DNA of 64,000 bases, from positions 36,264,264 to 36,328,263 of the forward strand of contig OY365806.1 of the NCBI GenBank assembly GCA_959347315.1. The letters are read 5' to 3'. Position 1 is the first letter of the stretch. Each line of letters starts with the position of its first letter. This document shows, in pieces, positions 12,401 to 24,690 of the stretch. A program made the position numbers and the translations under genes. This DNA is from Bimastos eiseni. Lineage: Eukaryota; Annelida; Clitellata; Crassiclitellata; Lumbricidae. Under the pieces are notes generated by a model that worked only from the letters and a program-made list of their open reading frames with translations, did not search any database and was not told the DNA's origin.

Positions 12401-14368
12401 TTGTCTCTTGTTTTCTTCAAGTACTTTGTAAAGTTCCAGATAACTCTGCTGCGCAATAAGAACAGTTTCCGCTGATGTAACACAGCCACTGCATGCCAAA
12501 CAATCGTTGAGTGTTATTTCAACTTTTTTAAATTCGACTTCTTTCTGTAGAGCATCAAAGTGACACACAAACAATGAAGTTCTTAGTACAACGCTTCCTC
12601 AGTTATGTTCTTAGTGAAATGTTTGATGATACATTTATGTACCAAGAAAGTATCTTTCAGAGGTTACAGAAAGGTGCTCTATAAATCCTGTACACTACAC
12701 ATGCACATACATTTTGCCCCAGTATTGCCAATCATACAATGAACATACCGAAGTAAAAATATTATTCATAAGCCAAAATGATACACACTGCAACCTGCAA
12801 TATATGTACAGAATTAAAGTCACTGATCCGTAAGCATTCTGTTGATCAGCATAGCCCAACTGATGATTAAAAGCACTATATAAATTTTACATGTAGCACA
12901 CATCTGATCCTGTTCCACAAATAAATCATAATTGGCTCTTTGTTGTGAGCCTTCTGGAAACTATTTGGCTGCTGGCTTCAGACTTGGTCATATAGTTGCC
13001 TGCCTGCCTGCATGTCAGCTGAATATATCTCTAGACTGCATAATTCCCATAGGCTGTTTGCCTGTCTCCATGTATTTCCTGCCATCAATGACCTAGATGC
13101 AATTCTGCCATTGGTCAATTCCCTGCTCCCGATTTAAACCACTGGCCATCACTTCACTGACTAAAGTTTTAATTAGAAGCAACAGTCAACTGATGTGTAT
13201 TTTACAATGGTCCCTGATAGAAAAAACTTACCACTGAAAATGAATCGCCATTTTCATAACGTATATTACTTATCTTCGCAGATTTCTCAACTTTAAGTGG
13301 CTTGACACATTCCTATATCAGACATGAACACAATTCCACAATACAGCTCCATACAACAATGCATGAATGCCCAACCATGTATAAATAGGTCAAAGGCAGC
13401 CAATGAATGCACAACCATGTATAAATAGGTCAAAGACAGCCTATTGTGAGTCTATAATATGCTTAATGCAAAAACAGTTAAATTGATATTTATACGCATT
13501 AGTGCATCATAGCCTAAGCTAAATTGTTTTGGCATCTAATACTGATTGACCTTAAATGGTTTTTCAAACTGAAGAGCTGTTGTGATAAATCGAAACTGAA
13601 GCCTGTTCAAGACAACTGCAAAAATCCGTTTAACTGTAAAAACCAATTTAACATAACATAGGCTTTTATTGCTATCCAAAGCTACAATAGCTAGCGCTAA
13701 AAGTGATTGGGAGCATATTGGAATGGCAATCCGACTACTCTCAAAATACTTTGTTTGCATTTCTAAATTGCTCGCAATGCAATATGACAACCTTGTAACG
13801 CATGCATTCCAATGAAACTTTTCTTCTGAATTCCTACTGCTAACCAAAAAAAATCAATTTAACCACTGACAATAATACCTAATCAGGTTTCAGACCAATA
13901 CTACTTAAGGTAGGATACAAAAGAAGGCCCTAAGGGGTCTAGAGTGTTGCAAAGCAGAACCACGTAAGTATAAGTGCAGTTAGGAGGAGGCTGACAAAAA
14001 ATGTTCAGAATTGGGGGGTTTCAATTGCAACTAAAATACTAACATGGTTATTAAATTGTATAATGCTAGAGTGTGTGTCAAGTCATACTCATGTAAGCCA
14101 AACTATTCACACATCTCGACAGAAAATGACGCTGCATTTTGGAACTTCGCTTTATTAGTTTTCATGATTCTCGTTAAAGCGCTAGACAAAATCTGTTCAC
14201 GGCGAGTTTCACGTGGAAAAATTATGATCGTTTGCACGAGGTTAATGTCATAGCAGCCTTCATATTGCGGCTTTACTTAATTATAATTATCTCACTTCCT
14301 ACCTGCGACGGGGTTATGAAATCATCGAGATCCGTGAGCTGAAGAACTCCACTGAAATGCGACGCCAT
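6441..14368 (-). CDS. CIAO3: Cytosolic iron-sulfur assembly component 3 (NAR1/NARFL), 10 exons
   Basis: This [FeFe]-hydrogenase-like protein passes Fe-S clusters from early to late steps of cytosolic/nuclear Fe-S assembly. Coding exons: 14303-14368, 13232-13312, 12395-12544, 11811-11925, 10919-11053, 10290-10538, 10005-10077, 9479-9583, 8043-8200, 6441-6679; 456 residues against 476 in human (from memory). The start [17 protein letters not shown] matches the family. Cluster ligands are visible: N-terminal C24 and [10 protein letters not shown] (C64, C67, C70); C-terminal C181 (SACPG), C237 (MPCYDKKLE), C375 and C379 ([13 protein letters not shown]). It ends in the family's terminal tryptophan (TKW). 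All phases are consistent, but the exon 8 acceptor (GTGGAG|TCATG) lacks a pyrimidine tract. A better-looking acceptor 19 bases upstream would break the frame. Confidence 0.95.
7061..7666. mobile_element. Pogo-type miniature DNA transposon with 23-bp terminal inverted repeats
   Basis: The element proper is 7063-7664, flanked by TA on both sides. Its 23-bp terminal inverted repeats are perfect and begin CCGTATATACTCGCG. On the minus strand at about 7380-7436 it keeps a remnant of a transposase N-terminal helix-turn-helix: [11 protein letters not shown] then [17 protein letters not shown], like the pogo/Brinker-type HTH. It lies in the last intron of CIAO3. TA target duplications and this HTH point to the Tc1/mariner-pogo group. 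Confidence 0.88.
8879..8899. repeat. Short module shared with the SINE-like element at 16.1 kb
   Basis: AACCAAATTTCTGCCCTGG occurs here and at 16087-16105. It forms the tail side of the tRNA-like element described there, so this is probably a fragment of the same dispersed family. It lies in a CIAO3 intron (between exons 8 and 9). Confidence 0.5.
11456..11800. mobile_element. hAT-like or other DNA-element fragment with internal repeats
   Basis: The stretch opens with GGCTGTCAACGGGTACCC. It contains two diverged copies, about 120 bp apart, of a block running from GGTCATNTTGGC through GGGCAATRAAATCGAYTCT to ATTTTNCCGTAAAAATG-like sequence. A GGTACCCGCCCGC motif closes it. I see no matching right terminus, so the copy is truncated. 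It ends about 10 bp before the donor of CIAO3 exon 4. Confidence 0.4.
13363..13441. repeat. Tandem duplication, 40-bp unit
   Basis: Two adjacent copies of a 40-bp unit containing CCATGTATAAATAGGTCAAA differ at two or three positions. They lie in the CIAO3 intron between exons 1 and 2. Confidence 0.85.
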
Positions 14369-14689
14369 TACCCTTCAACAACACGGCGACTGTAACAGTA
14401 CTGTTGTAGATTGTATATTTTGCTAGCTGTCCAATGTACATAATGAATATTCATGATTACTGCTTTTTAGCCAGTGCGTGAACTCCTTGGGATTTGTCCC
14501 AAGATCTTGGGATTTGTGGATTTTATATGGGAATACAATACAACTAAAACTTATATCCCGCCTTAATAAACAGAGTCTTACTTAAAGGCGCGTTACAGAG
14601 ACAGTTAGGTGTCATTTTTAGGATAAAACTTTTTCAGGCTGACAGAACATTAGCAGTATGTAAATGGAAGAGTCACTGGTTGCAGTCTG

Positions 14690-15053
14690 GCGCAGCCACG
14701 TTCACCCAGCCAACAGATTCCCAACTATGTTCGATAGGGACATGTTACAACTTACACATGTATCAGTTCGAACAAGCTTTGCTGAAGTACGGCGGATGGA
14801 ATGTCCGTTGTCTTTCGAGTATAACTAAGACATCTGCTCCTAGGGAATGGAATCGACTACCACTCTCTCTTCGTAGCTCAAATTCACTTCCTTCCTTTAA
14901 AAAGCGACTCAAAACTCACTATTTCTCTTTGGCTTTCAAGGATTTGGAAATCTGATTGCATCTTCTCCTGGCGACTGACTATCCGCGCCTCAGATTCACA
15001 TTTAGGTGTGACCTTGTGCGCTTTACAAATTTTTTAATAATAATAATAATAAT
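14690..15053 (+). mobile_element. LINE 3' end (CR1/L2-like reverse-transcriptase C-terminus)
   Basis: The plus strand reads APREWNRLPLSLRSS followed by SLPSFKKRLKTHYF and a stop near 14953. This is the standard C-terminal tail of CR1/L2-type LINE reverse transcriptases. The short 3' UTR ends with GCGCTTTACAAAT and a (TAA)n tail at about 15036-15053. Such tails recur through the window. It is 5' truncated and lies just upstream of CIAO3. Confidence 0.8.
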
Positions 15054-16060
15054 CCAGAAGACAGTGCCACGCACAGAACAGTCAATCTGCCTGTCTATTC
15101 CTGTTTCGTTTTATTAACATGAACAAACGTTCTTTTGTTTTCTCGTTGCATTTTTATAATACCAAAATTGCTTCAGTCTCTACATGAATGCATTTACCGA
15201 GTCTACTGCTACGGTCTCTTCATCTAAATCATTCCATGCGTTTCCCACTTAAGAACTATAAAAATTTTGCATCCATATACCAGCCGCTAGGTACGAGACG
15301 TTTTGTTTAATGGTTTTATTGTCAACGGTAAATGTGAGAAACTGTTGTGCTGGCAGATATTATACCAGATCAAAAATTATATTACAATGTTTTGAGAAAT
15401 AATCAGCAAAGTTTCAAATTACTTTTATTCATTAAAAAAATTTGCCAATTGACATTACTGTGGTTATTTATATAATTTTATTTTTTTATTTTATTAGGAC
15501 ATTACTTTGTAATAATGAGGTCTGTATAATCTGCAATCATCCGTATCGCCCTCCGGAGTTCAAACATAGACTAATATTGCTCATTTGATTTTTAATGCTG
15601 TAGTTGTTGATCTGATGGTAAATAATTAAAATACAAAATAAAGACATGCATTTTCTCTTGCAGTTGATGAAGTCTTGAGTTTCCATCTGTTGATGTGATC
15701 GCAGAGATTCTGGATGCAAAGTAGCCTCCAGACTCCAAAGACATCGGCCTTACCTTAGTCTGTTGGTCTCATCTTCTGTTCGTCTGTTTTCACAGTCACT
15801 CTTGTATTGCATTTAGTATCTCAATCGACTTACATTACTCATTAGTCTGAGCTACACAAGTTATTTTCAGGTTTCTATAGAGATTTTGAGCAATTAGCTG
15901 ATAAACATTACTCAGGAACCTGTGTGGCTTGGTAAGGGAGGAGGTTCATGGTGACACCATGAGCTGCCCCACTGGGTGACACCAACCCTAGTGACACCAC
16001 TCGTTGCCATGGGCATGGCCTAATAACATCTGATGTCCAATAGCAATCTACATAGCCCAA
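15054..16060. other. Intergenic, no gene seen
   Basis: This is AT-rich sequence between CIAO3 (upstream side) and the 3' end of SLC25A17. No exon-like stretch with family similarity was found on either strand. Confidence 0.5.
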
Positions 16061-16069
16061 TCACCATGT

Positions 16070-16165
16070 TCTCTTACAAATCTTGAACCAAATTTCTGCC
16101 CTGGCAGGGATTTTAACACTCTAGGTCAGTCCAACATACTAACTACCACGCTATTGAGCACCCCA
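16070..16165 (-). mobile_element. tRNA-derived SINE-like element
   Basis: Read on the minus strand, AGCGTGGTAGTTAGTATG resembles an A box. About 30 bases later, GTTAAAATCCC resembles a degenerate B box, followed by TGCCAGGGCAGAAATTTGG. This arrangement is typical of tRNA-headed SINEs. The tail module recurs at 8879-8899. Confidence 0.55.
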
Positions 16166-16230
16166 CACAGCCTACAGAAATCCTGAATAACTAGTACTAA
16201 AATGTATTATGGCTAGATGTGTAGGATAGA

Positions 16231-16287
16231 TGTCTTATGGTTAGTATTGATCAGTGTCAATGTCTTATGGTTAGTATTGATCAGTGG
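16231..16287. repeat. Tandem duplication, 30-bp unit
   Basis: TGTCTTATGGTTAGTATTGA plus TCAGTG appears at 16231 and again at 16261. Two nearly identical copies; no function apparent. Confidence 0.9.
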
Positions 16288-16324
16288 CATACTATCAAGT
16301 TTCATGACAACCAGTACTCTGAAT

Positions 16325-16330
16325 TTTATT
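16325..16330 (-). terminator. Probable SLC25A17 polyadenylation signal
   Basis: TTTATT on the plus strand is AATAAA on the minus strand, about 235 bases past the proposed SLC25A17 stop codon. Spacing is reasonable for a short 3' UTR. Confidence 0.4.
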
Positions 16331-16563
16331 CATAAGACTGAATGTGATTCCCTCTTCTCAAGAGTTGAGCTATAGAAAGTTTAGAAACATAACCATACAA
16401 AGTTAAATCTGCATCTAGCATTTCTTTTCTATTATATACATATAATTATGTTACAGTGTAACTACATTGCTATCAGACTACGTTTCATCGTAGTTAGCAA
16501 AATACTAGTGTCACCATATAATTACATCGTGCGCAATAACATTACAGCTATATGTGCTGAAAT

Positions 16564-19500
16564 TTACAGATGAACGGAAGATTGACCGAGATACGCCTGT
16601 AGAAGAAAGATGGCCATTGCTCTGATATGTTCATAGGTTAGAAGCATCAGTGCAGACGTTAGGACAGTCTGAACCAATTTTGATTCCAATCCACGAAACC
16701 AAAAACACAGTCTCTGCCTACAAAAATCAAATGCCAAAACTAAATGACATCAAAAATGTATACAAGAATAAATGTGGATTTCATGAATTCAAAGTTTTTA
16801 TGTAGCACCCTGAGAAATCTTGCAGATGTTCATTATATAACTGTTCTGATTGAAAAATAAAGAATTACATGTAAATAGTTCTTGACAGAAAGAAAGAGTA
16901 AATGCGCAAATTAATGAAAGAATAATTAAATCTTGAAACTTACCATTTAGTCGTTCTGTGCAGTTTGCTAGATGTTTCAAGGCCTGCCTGCAAACAAGAA
17001 AAAATCAACAAAGACTTAAGTTAATGCAAACAAGACTGCTAATCTGTGCCAAATCCCATGGAAAATAACCTTACAGCAAATTAATTCAGTCATTGTGAGA
17101 ATTTATGTAGTGCCCCTTTTAGTCTTTAAGTAACTTATACAGAAGTGCCCCCAGCCCAGCCACAACTAAACAAAGACTCCAGTGACTTATAAACCAAGTT
17201 GGGGTGATCAGGAGTGATGAATGCAGCTTTAGCAGGAGATCGTTCCAGATGGTGGGACCTAAAACAGAATACTCTATGTTGCCTAGTACCAAAGTGAGCC
17301 TGTGGAACTAAAAGTTCATCCCTTGTCGCTGCAACATTAGACACAGATATCATGTAGGTAGGATGGAGCATAGCAAAAAGGCACAGAGCTACTAGATCAG
17401 CAGTGCTATAAGATTTCCATTGTGCCACAGGCAGACGATGCAGTACATCGCACATGTGTACAGAGACAGAGACAAAAGCTTAGGAAGACACCCTATGAGC
17501 CGAGCAGCCAACAGCAGGACGCACATGTTTGGCACACTGCTTATATAGCAACACTGCACAAATGTCTGGCTGCAGATTCTTCACAAAACAATTTAATTCA
17601 AACCTTGGTACCGTGTTTATGCATGCAGATTTTATAGCCTACATAAAATTATGTAAGAGAAGATAATATGGTAAAAACAACCAGAGAATGACACAAAAAA
17701 GTGCATTTGTCATTTATTAAACATATTTGGGAGGAGGTGATTTCACACTAAAAGAATAGAAAAGCAATCAAAATCGAATAATCTAACAAGCAGAGAATTT
17801 TTTGGGTTCCATGATTCAGAAAGCCAATATGTGAATTTTAAATGATGTGATTTATATCCTGAATGCAGAAATTAAACTCATAAACCGGAGGCATTAATCA
17901 AGATTAAAAGGTTCTACATGAGTGTTCAGATACGTACAACACACATATGCATGCATGCATAAAATATAATACTATATGGCAGTGATTCCCAACCTGTGGC
18001 CTGCATGCCAAAAGTGGCCCACCAGGCCTCAAAAAGTGGGCCTCAGCCTATCAAAGATGCAAAAAACACGTGCTTTATGGTTACAAATCCTACACTAGTA
18101 ACGTCTATAACTTCTGGTAATGATGTTATCACTGTAGTCAGGTATTACAGGTATTACTGTCGTCATTTGCAGAAATCAGACAAAACTCTGTGTGGTATCA
18201 TGCAACAATAAACTCTGCCGTCATATATTTGGTAGTAATCCTAGCCTCCTCACTTGCATTTACACCTAACATGCACTGTCTTGAAAAGTGCAGATGTGAT
18301 CAAATATAATGAAAATTGTTACCCTGGCTCTCGTCTGTGCCACCTGGATCGGATATGTGATCATGGTGGCCACCAGTTTTGCAAAACCTCCAAAGCAGAA
18401 GTAGAGACTGCTTTCTCCAAGCTAGAAGAACAGTTTTTATTGTTATTATAAATGGTCCTTACAACCCTGTCTGTTATATTCAGTTTGAGAAAGCGCAATG
18501 CAACCCATAATAAGTGAATTTAATGTCCTATTCTAATCTGTCAGCTGCTGGTGGTTGCCAAAGCACGACAGCTGGCCATTCCAGACTGATGGTCCAGACA
18601 CAGGAAAATTTTGTTTACAATTGCAGTATAGATGGTCAAGAACAGACTGATATAACATAGAAACAAGCATTAAGCATTAAAAAGTTGCAATTATGCTGGG
18701 TAAATGAGACATATGAACTTCTAGTTCAGCTCTCACTGGCACCCTCTTGCAAAGTTCTCTGTTTCTGATGTTGCTACAATCATGGTTTGCAACCTACTTC
18801 CTTCAGCTGATAAACTCATAATTGACACTCTAGAAACAGACCAGCTTGATTTTGGAGCACCATTGGTTGATGATATGTATAATATACATGGGTACCAGAG
18901 CTACTGAAGTCACTAAATTAACAGTAACAGTCCAGCCTTCAAAATGTTAACAGCATGCCACGAACAAACAGATTCAGTGTAAGGTAATATAAGTGGTAAG
19001 AATTAGTGTCTTGCATTGGTCTAATCTAATCTGATAATTTCTATAACATTACTACACATGTTTACCCCAAAACAGGGCACAGATATCTGCTCTGTCTCAA
19101 GATCCAGATACTCCACTATGTCAGTGACACTGGCAAAGCAGAAGCACCTGACGGCTATGTTTTTGATTGACCAGATAAAGCATTTGGTGGCCTCAAGTAT
19201 TTCATCACAAGTAGACTTTGTTAAGCGCAAATGACCTAGAGGTGGCCACTGATACTAACTAGGCATCAGTATGCATTAAAATTATTCATAGATGCAACCC
19301 GTACAAAGTCTTGCAACACTGGTAAGATGTTTCTCTTCAGGGCTTCGTAGATCATGAAATTAATTGCAGGATTTGTTACAAGAATGAGCGAAGAAAGCAG
19401 TCCACTCCACAGCGCAAGACAACCTTCATTTCTGACCACTTTCACAAAACAATCTGCAAAAATTAAATAAGAAATAACTGCCAAGAAAAACACAACATAC

Positions 19501-22500
19501 AGCATAAGTGTTCTCCCTCTACGAGCACCCACTCGCCACTCAAGCATAAATAATGATCGACTGCAGTAATGCTATCTATGACTGCCTTCAAGATTATCAC
19601 TGTTTAAAAAAACCAGTCCTTAACAAACAGCTGCATTGCCTTGCGATGCTATTTGAAGATGCTATGTTGACAAATGTTTGATTATATGTCATTCAAAAGT
19701 GGAGCTAGATAAATACCAGAAAGTATGCACTAATGAACCATTAAATAATATGAAGTGCAATCCTTTAATCTATGCATGTTGATAACCAGTATGTTTGATT
19801 GTTGCTTTGTAATGTCAGGTTTGGAGTGCCTCCAACTATATCGTCTAATCTTGAAAGGCGCTACACAAATTTGCTATTACAATTACACACCAACCAACCT
19901 GTCATTCCGTGGTATGCAGTATTTTTTGGCAGAGGTCGACGAGAAGCCCCAACAAACTTCACCCCCTGCAATTTTAGTCTAGAGTTAACAACCCATAAAG
20001 GGTTTGAAACAAGGACTGCCAAAGCACCTGGACACAAAATACCACACAACAAAGGTCAGAGAACATACAAATGTCACAATGCACAAGGCTACAGGATCCA
20101 AAAGACACAGGTTTAAAATATCCTACATATTCTAAAAAATATTCTAAATTAAATCTAGAGTATTTACACCACTTAAATAATCATTCTTCTGGCTGGAGCC
20201 TCCTATCACTTCTCTCTCCAATGGCTGTCACAATCACACCGACCTCTTCTGCTCCACCAGCAGCAAAACTTCAGTTCAAACCAAAAGACGAAATATGTGG
20301 GATGACTGTGTCTTTGTAATATGACTTTCTAAACACTGACATGCTCTCCAGTCAATCACTCCCTATCCCATTCAAAATGCAAAACAGCCAGCCAATTGTA
20401 TGCCTTATAATCAGCGAACCAGCCAGTCGGCTCACCCTGACAACATGAGTGTATTTAGTGCTACTGTCCAAGGCATCCCAATTAGACTGGAATTAGCACA
20501 GCCCAATATCAAAGAGAACCTTAACCAAAGAGCAAAGAGCACATACAAACTGCTCTGAGGTAAATTAATTCTTATTCTACATCAATTTTATCAGATCTGT
20601 ACTTATATCACATTTCTGGTCATGGGCTCTTGGAAATTTACTAAAATTACATTTGTTTAGATCTGTTGGGTAGCTACGTCTAGCATCTTCAACAGGCTCT
20701 TATAAGGCGCTAAATAAATAGCCTGATACATTTAACTTCAATTAATTAGTATTAGGACACAATCATTTATGTTTGCTAATCTGGTAATTTCAACTAAGCA
20801 TGCACTAACTGAAAATAGGTCACCTATGTGGGATGACCCTGATCTGAGCACAAACCTGCCATAATTCCAATGACGAGGTCTGTGAAAATATTCTGATGAA
20901 CCTTTGAAGCTGAGAGATGGTCTCTGGAAGAAGACCAAGCATGAGACCGAAAGCCATAGAAGAAGTAGAAGTACACAAAGTTGGTGACTGATAAGCTGAC
21001 CAGAAGTGAACGCCAACCTCTGTATAGTGACCACCTGTGCCAATCAATCAACAACTGAGGTAATCAATAAATGATTAAATCAAGAAATCAATCATCCTGT
21101 TTAAGAAATTTATCATTGCATAGCATGTAAGTTAATTGATAATAAAATGTTAATAACTCAGCAGGTCAAGCTGTCTATCCTGGTAAAATTCTGCAAATCA
21201 AATGCTTCTGCTTATTCGGTTCTTTACCACATCGAATATTTTACATATGTGACTATCATAATCATTAATTAATATATATAATCGTATCAAAAGTATGCCA
21301 TATGTTACAACAAACAGTTGATAGACCTTTATATCAGAATTGTTCATACCATCCTTCTTCCTGTATGATATCTTGAATTACTCGGATAGAGATTTTGGTT
21401 TGTCTTCTGTTGTCCACTAAACAAAAACATCTGGTGTTAAACACTTATATCAAATTCAGAGTTTATTTCAAAAAGCAGATTATTGAAACTAGTGTGCTTG
21501 GAGAAACTGTGAAACTAGTTCAACAGAAGAATTATGCAAACGAAGTTGGCATGAAGAAAGGACTTTAATGGACTGCAAAGGAGGATAAATTATCTGGGAA
21601 CAAAAGCTCTACTTGTATAGCGCCTCTGATTCGAGTGTCACTATACAAGTGCTTCATTACATTACTGGTTAGGAGTATTTATACAAACATTTCTTTTAAA
21701 GTAATGTAAAAAGGCAAAGGTAAAAGCAATATGACAGTTAACTGATCCCTATAGAAGCCTCTCATATGGCTGAGGGATCGCTCAGCTGAAGTGCAACCAC
21801 GAGCACAGCAGCACAAAAACAAAAAACAAAAATAAACTAAGGAGCGTACATGTCCACATTAAAGTTTTATATATTACACACCACACAACAAATATCTTTC
21901 TTTAGATTAGTTTAAACACTATTCGTGTTCAAAGTGTTTTTAAATTTTACTTAAAAGTTGCAATATCAGTGTTATTCATATTCTCACATAAACATAATCC
22001 ATGCAAGTAACTAAAATACATGATGCCACGTATGAAAAAGGACCACAAGGCAAGTTTGGTTATTCATACTCATACCACCATGAGCAGCCAAAAAAATTGA
22101 AAATAATTATTCATAATGTTATACAACTGAAGCAATGTTGTTTAGTAGAATTTAGAAGATGCTGTACCTGAAAGATAAAATTTTCGGCAAAACCTATTTA
22201 AAGCCTAGTTCCAAATCGCTTTTAAACATATTACACATACACTTCACATTGCAAATGTAGAAACAACATTAATGCTGCCATATAAATAAAATTTATACTA
22301 GGGCATAACCGAGTAGACAATTTCCACCGAGTACCGAATCCGAGTATTTGGATGAACTATTTGCCGGATCCGGGTACGAACCAAATAGTAGCGGCAAATC
22401 TGGCCAGCGACAGTGAGTACCATCCGTAGGCAAAGCGTAGTTAACCTGCCACGTTCACAGCTACAAAGAACTATCTATAGTCAATGCAGATTCTAAAGCA

Positions 22501-24130
22501 ATATCCTTCATATAGCGTATCGTCACAGTCTAGGCTATAACAATATATTTATTATTTAATAACTTTATTTGTAAAATTTGAAATATGAAGTTATAATCAA
22601 CGACGTTTTTACTCTTTAATGTTTACCGGAAAGTGGGTAGAGCCAATTCAAGCGGGAAAATTACTGATTTGGTTGCCAGCTGAGAAATGCAACCAAAAGA
22701 AATTAAACATATGAATTAACATCATCATTTTAAAGAAAATTTAATGGAATGTTAAGTTCTTGTTTGACTAATTAATAACTCATAAGTAAGTCCATTAGCC
22801 CTAAATTTATTTGATGAAACAATATTATTTTATCAAAAAAATATTTCTTCAAAAAAAGTTATTTTTAGGTATTTGTGGGCGTAATATTTGCCGAGGCGAA
22901 TGTTTCCAAATCGTCCAATATTCGGCCGAGGCGAATGTCCGAGGCGATTCCGGTTATGCCCTAATTTATACATAATTATTTTAAAACTATTGCTTATCAT
23001 GTGGCATGAATAACCCCAGTCCGTGAAGTATAATATTTTCAGGTTGATATACCAAGAATAAGTGAGGTGCTCTATCAAAAGCAGGCCAAAGTCGCATTTT
23101 TGCGAAATTAAGATATTATCATTTTATGTTTCAATATTAAATCACATTTCTAACAGTGCAAAAATTATTAAGATATCTCTGGTAGAACCAAATATATACT
23201 AATTTGAAGTCTTGTATCACGAGAAATACTGAAACCGAGAAAATCGCATTAAAATGGTCGGCTCTCATTTACTTTTGTCAAAATCCTCTACAATATGTGA
23301 TTAGAGTGGAAAATCACATAAGATTTCATCATGAAATCATTTTTAAAAATAAAGTAATAACTTTGTAGCTAGAATTTGATTCAAATTCAAAACACACATT
23401 ATTGACCCTGCTTATAATTTTTGACCGTTTCCTCGAAATTGTGTTCTGCGACATAAGCCCGCTTTTGATAGAACAAATCACGTATGTTGCATTGTTAACC
23501 CTTTCACATACGATTATTTGGGGGAAAAACTGACAATGTGGTATTTTCATGAACTATTGTGCTAGATTGATAGATGGAGTGTCCTATAGCAAATAAATGC
23601 CAGTGAAAACCCAATTTCGATATTTTAGTGGACCTTGATTACGTTCAAAGGCCTGTATCTCAGTAAATCATTACTTTGTTGTGGTACCTTTTCATATGCA
23701 TCATCAGCTGTATCACATATCATATGTGGAAGTAACAAACAGCCAGCATCATGTCACCTTGCAATCTTGTTCGCGCAGTTTCAAATGGAAACAGAAGCGA
23801 AATTGAAAATGCACCACCCTACATCAAAAACATGATAGTTAAATGCACATGGTAAAGAAACTATTCAGTAAAATTATATAGGCATCAAAAAGGAAATTAA
23901 ATATTTTGCCATAGGGCTAAATTCTACCAAACGAGCCATCAACTAAGTCCCATACTACAAAAATTAATCTGAATGTTTATACACCGAAATTCATTCCAAA
24001 CTCTCCTTATTTCACCAGTGGTTGAAGTCAATTTACAGATGAAAAATTAAGTTAGATTTTATGTGTTATATGCTCGCTAATTAATTAAGGATGCTCTCAC
24101 CAGAGTTCCTGAGATTGCATGAACTAAATT
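16564..24130 (-). CDS. SLC25A17: Peroxisomal membrane carrier PMP34 (5' incomplete)
   Basis: PMP34 is a mitochondrial-carrier-family protein of the peroxisomal membrane that exchanges CoA, FAD and NAD for nucleotides. Exons found: 24101-24130 (NLVHAISGTL), 21350-21416 (DNRRQTKISIRVIQDIIQEEG), 20856-21034 (LYRGWRSLL, NFVYFYFFYGF), 19899-20027 (NPLWVVNSRLKLQG, the second-repeat signature), 19299-19453 (LALWSGLLSSLILVTNPAI), 18323-18421 (FGGFAKLVATMITYPIQ, third-repeat signature), 16944-16987, and 16564-16713 or -16717 (GLESKLVQTVLTSALMLL, stop). These align in order with human SLC25A17. Not found: the start exon and the ~61-nt exon carrying the first PxDxxR signature. The donor after NILPVLQDFVR (CGG|gttgca) is weak. 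The joint between the last two exons is uncertain; the 16944 exon fits the family as ALKHLANCTERLNG, but then phases disagree. Confidence 0.85.
17135..17455 (-). mobile_element. LINE reverse-transcriptase C-terminal remnant
   Basis: The minus strand reads LLVPQAHFGTRQHRVFCF; then, after a frameshift, GPTIWNDLLLKL. Together these match the C-terminal pattern of CR1/Jockey-type LINE polymerases (VPR...FG.RAFS...GP..WN.LP). It is broken by at least one frameshift and lies in an SLC25A17 intron. Confidence 0.65.
17980..18060 (+). mobile_element. hAT-type terminal fragment
   Basis: CAGTGATTCCCAACCTGTGG matches the well-known Charlie/Ac-like hAT terminus (CAGTGGTTCCCAACC...). No matching opposite end or 8-bp target duplication was seen within 1 kb, so only one end seems to remain. 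Confidence 0.55.
22291..22971. mobile_element. Non-autonomous hAT-type element A with 8-bp target duplication
   Basis: The element proper is 22299-22963 (665 bp). Both ends carry the 13-bp inverted repeat TAGGGCATAACCG, and both flanks carry the identical 8-bp duplication ATTTATAC (22291-22298 and 22964-22971). Subterminal GAGTA/GAGGCGAAT motifs repeat inside. No transposase is readable. It sits in the SLC25A17 intron from which an expected exon is missing. A diverged relative lies at 34482. Confidence 0.92.
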
Positions 24131-24539
24131 CTGGAAGGAAAGCGGCAAGCCACTTTCTTCTTTAGATAGTGAAGGTTGCATTTATTCCACCATAAACACC
24201 CTACAACAGGCAGATTGACAACTGAGAACAGATCACGACTGTGAGCAATCTGAGTCAAATTTGCACTAATGGATGTTAACTTGTAAATATGCCATAATTC
24301 TGTCAAATGCAATAATTAGACTTACAACATTGTGAATTGTCAATATGGCAGAAAAAGATAAAATTTCAAGTAATGCAAACAGTAGTGTCTTCACAGCTGA
24401 GGTGCAGTAACCTTTTACTAAAGGATAGTTACAAAAAAATTACTTCTACGGACGAACACATACAAAATTTAGCGAGTGAAGAGTCCTGCGACCTTTGGCA
24501 CATGTGCAGTATGAAAAACACCTAAAAATTTAATATGAG

Positions 24540-24690
24540 TTGTAAGGGTCAGGTTAAGCATCGCAAGGGTCGGTTAGGGTCATGTTAGGCGTCGTGAGGG
24601 AGCTTAGGATCAGGGATAGGGTCGATTTAAACCAGTATGCAATGAACTTTCGGCCGAAGCAGTGATTTTTCCGTGCACTGAAAGGCCGTA
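24540..24690. repeat. Dispersed fold-back repeat, copy 2
   Basis: The motifs GGGTCAGGTTA, GGGTCGGTTAGG and GAACTTTCGGCCGAA resemble the arms and core of the element at 1380-1560. AAGGCCGTACTTTCGGCCG and two CCGCACAAGCTTTA copies follow. Confidence 0.45.

Noticed and set aside
19281..19298. Stop codon shortly after the LALWSG exon of SLC25A17, as if the carrier ended there
   Set aside because: The third-repeat exons (YPIQ signature and QTVLTSAL) lie downstream on the same strand and fit the family, so splicing at about 19299 is more likely than a truncated protein.
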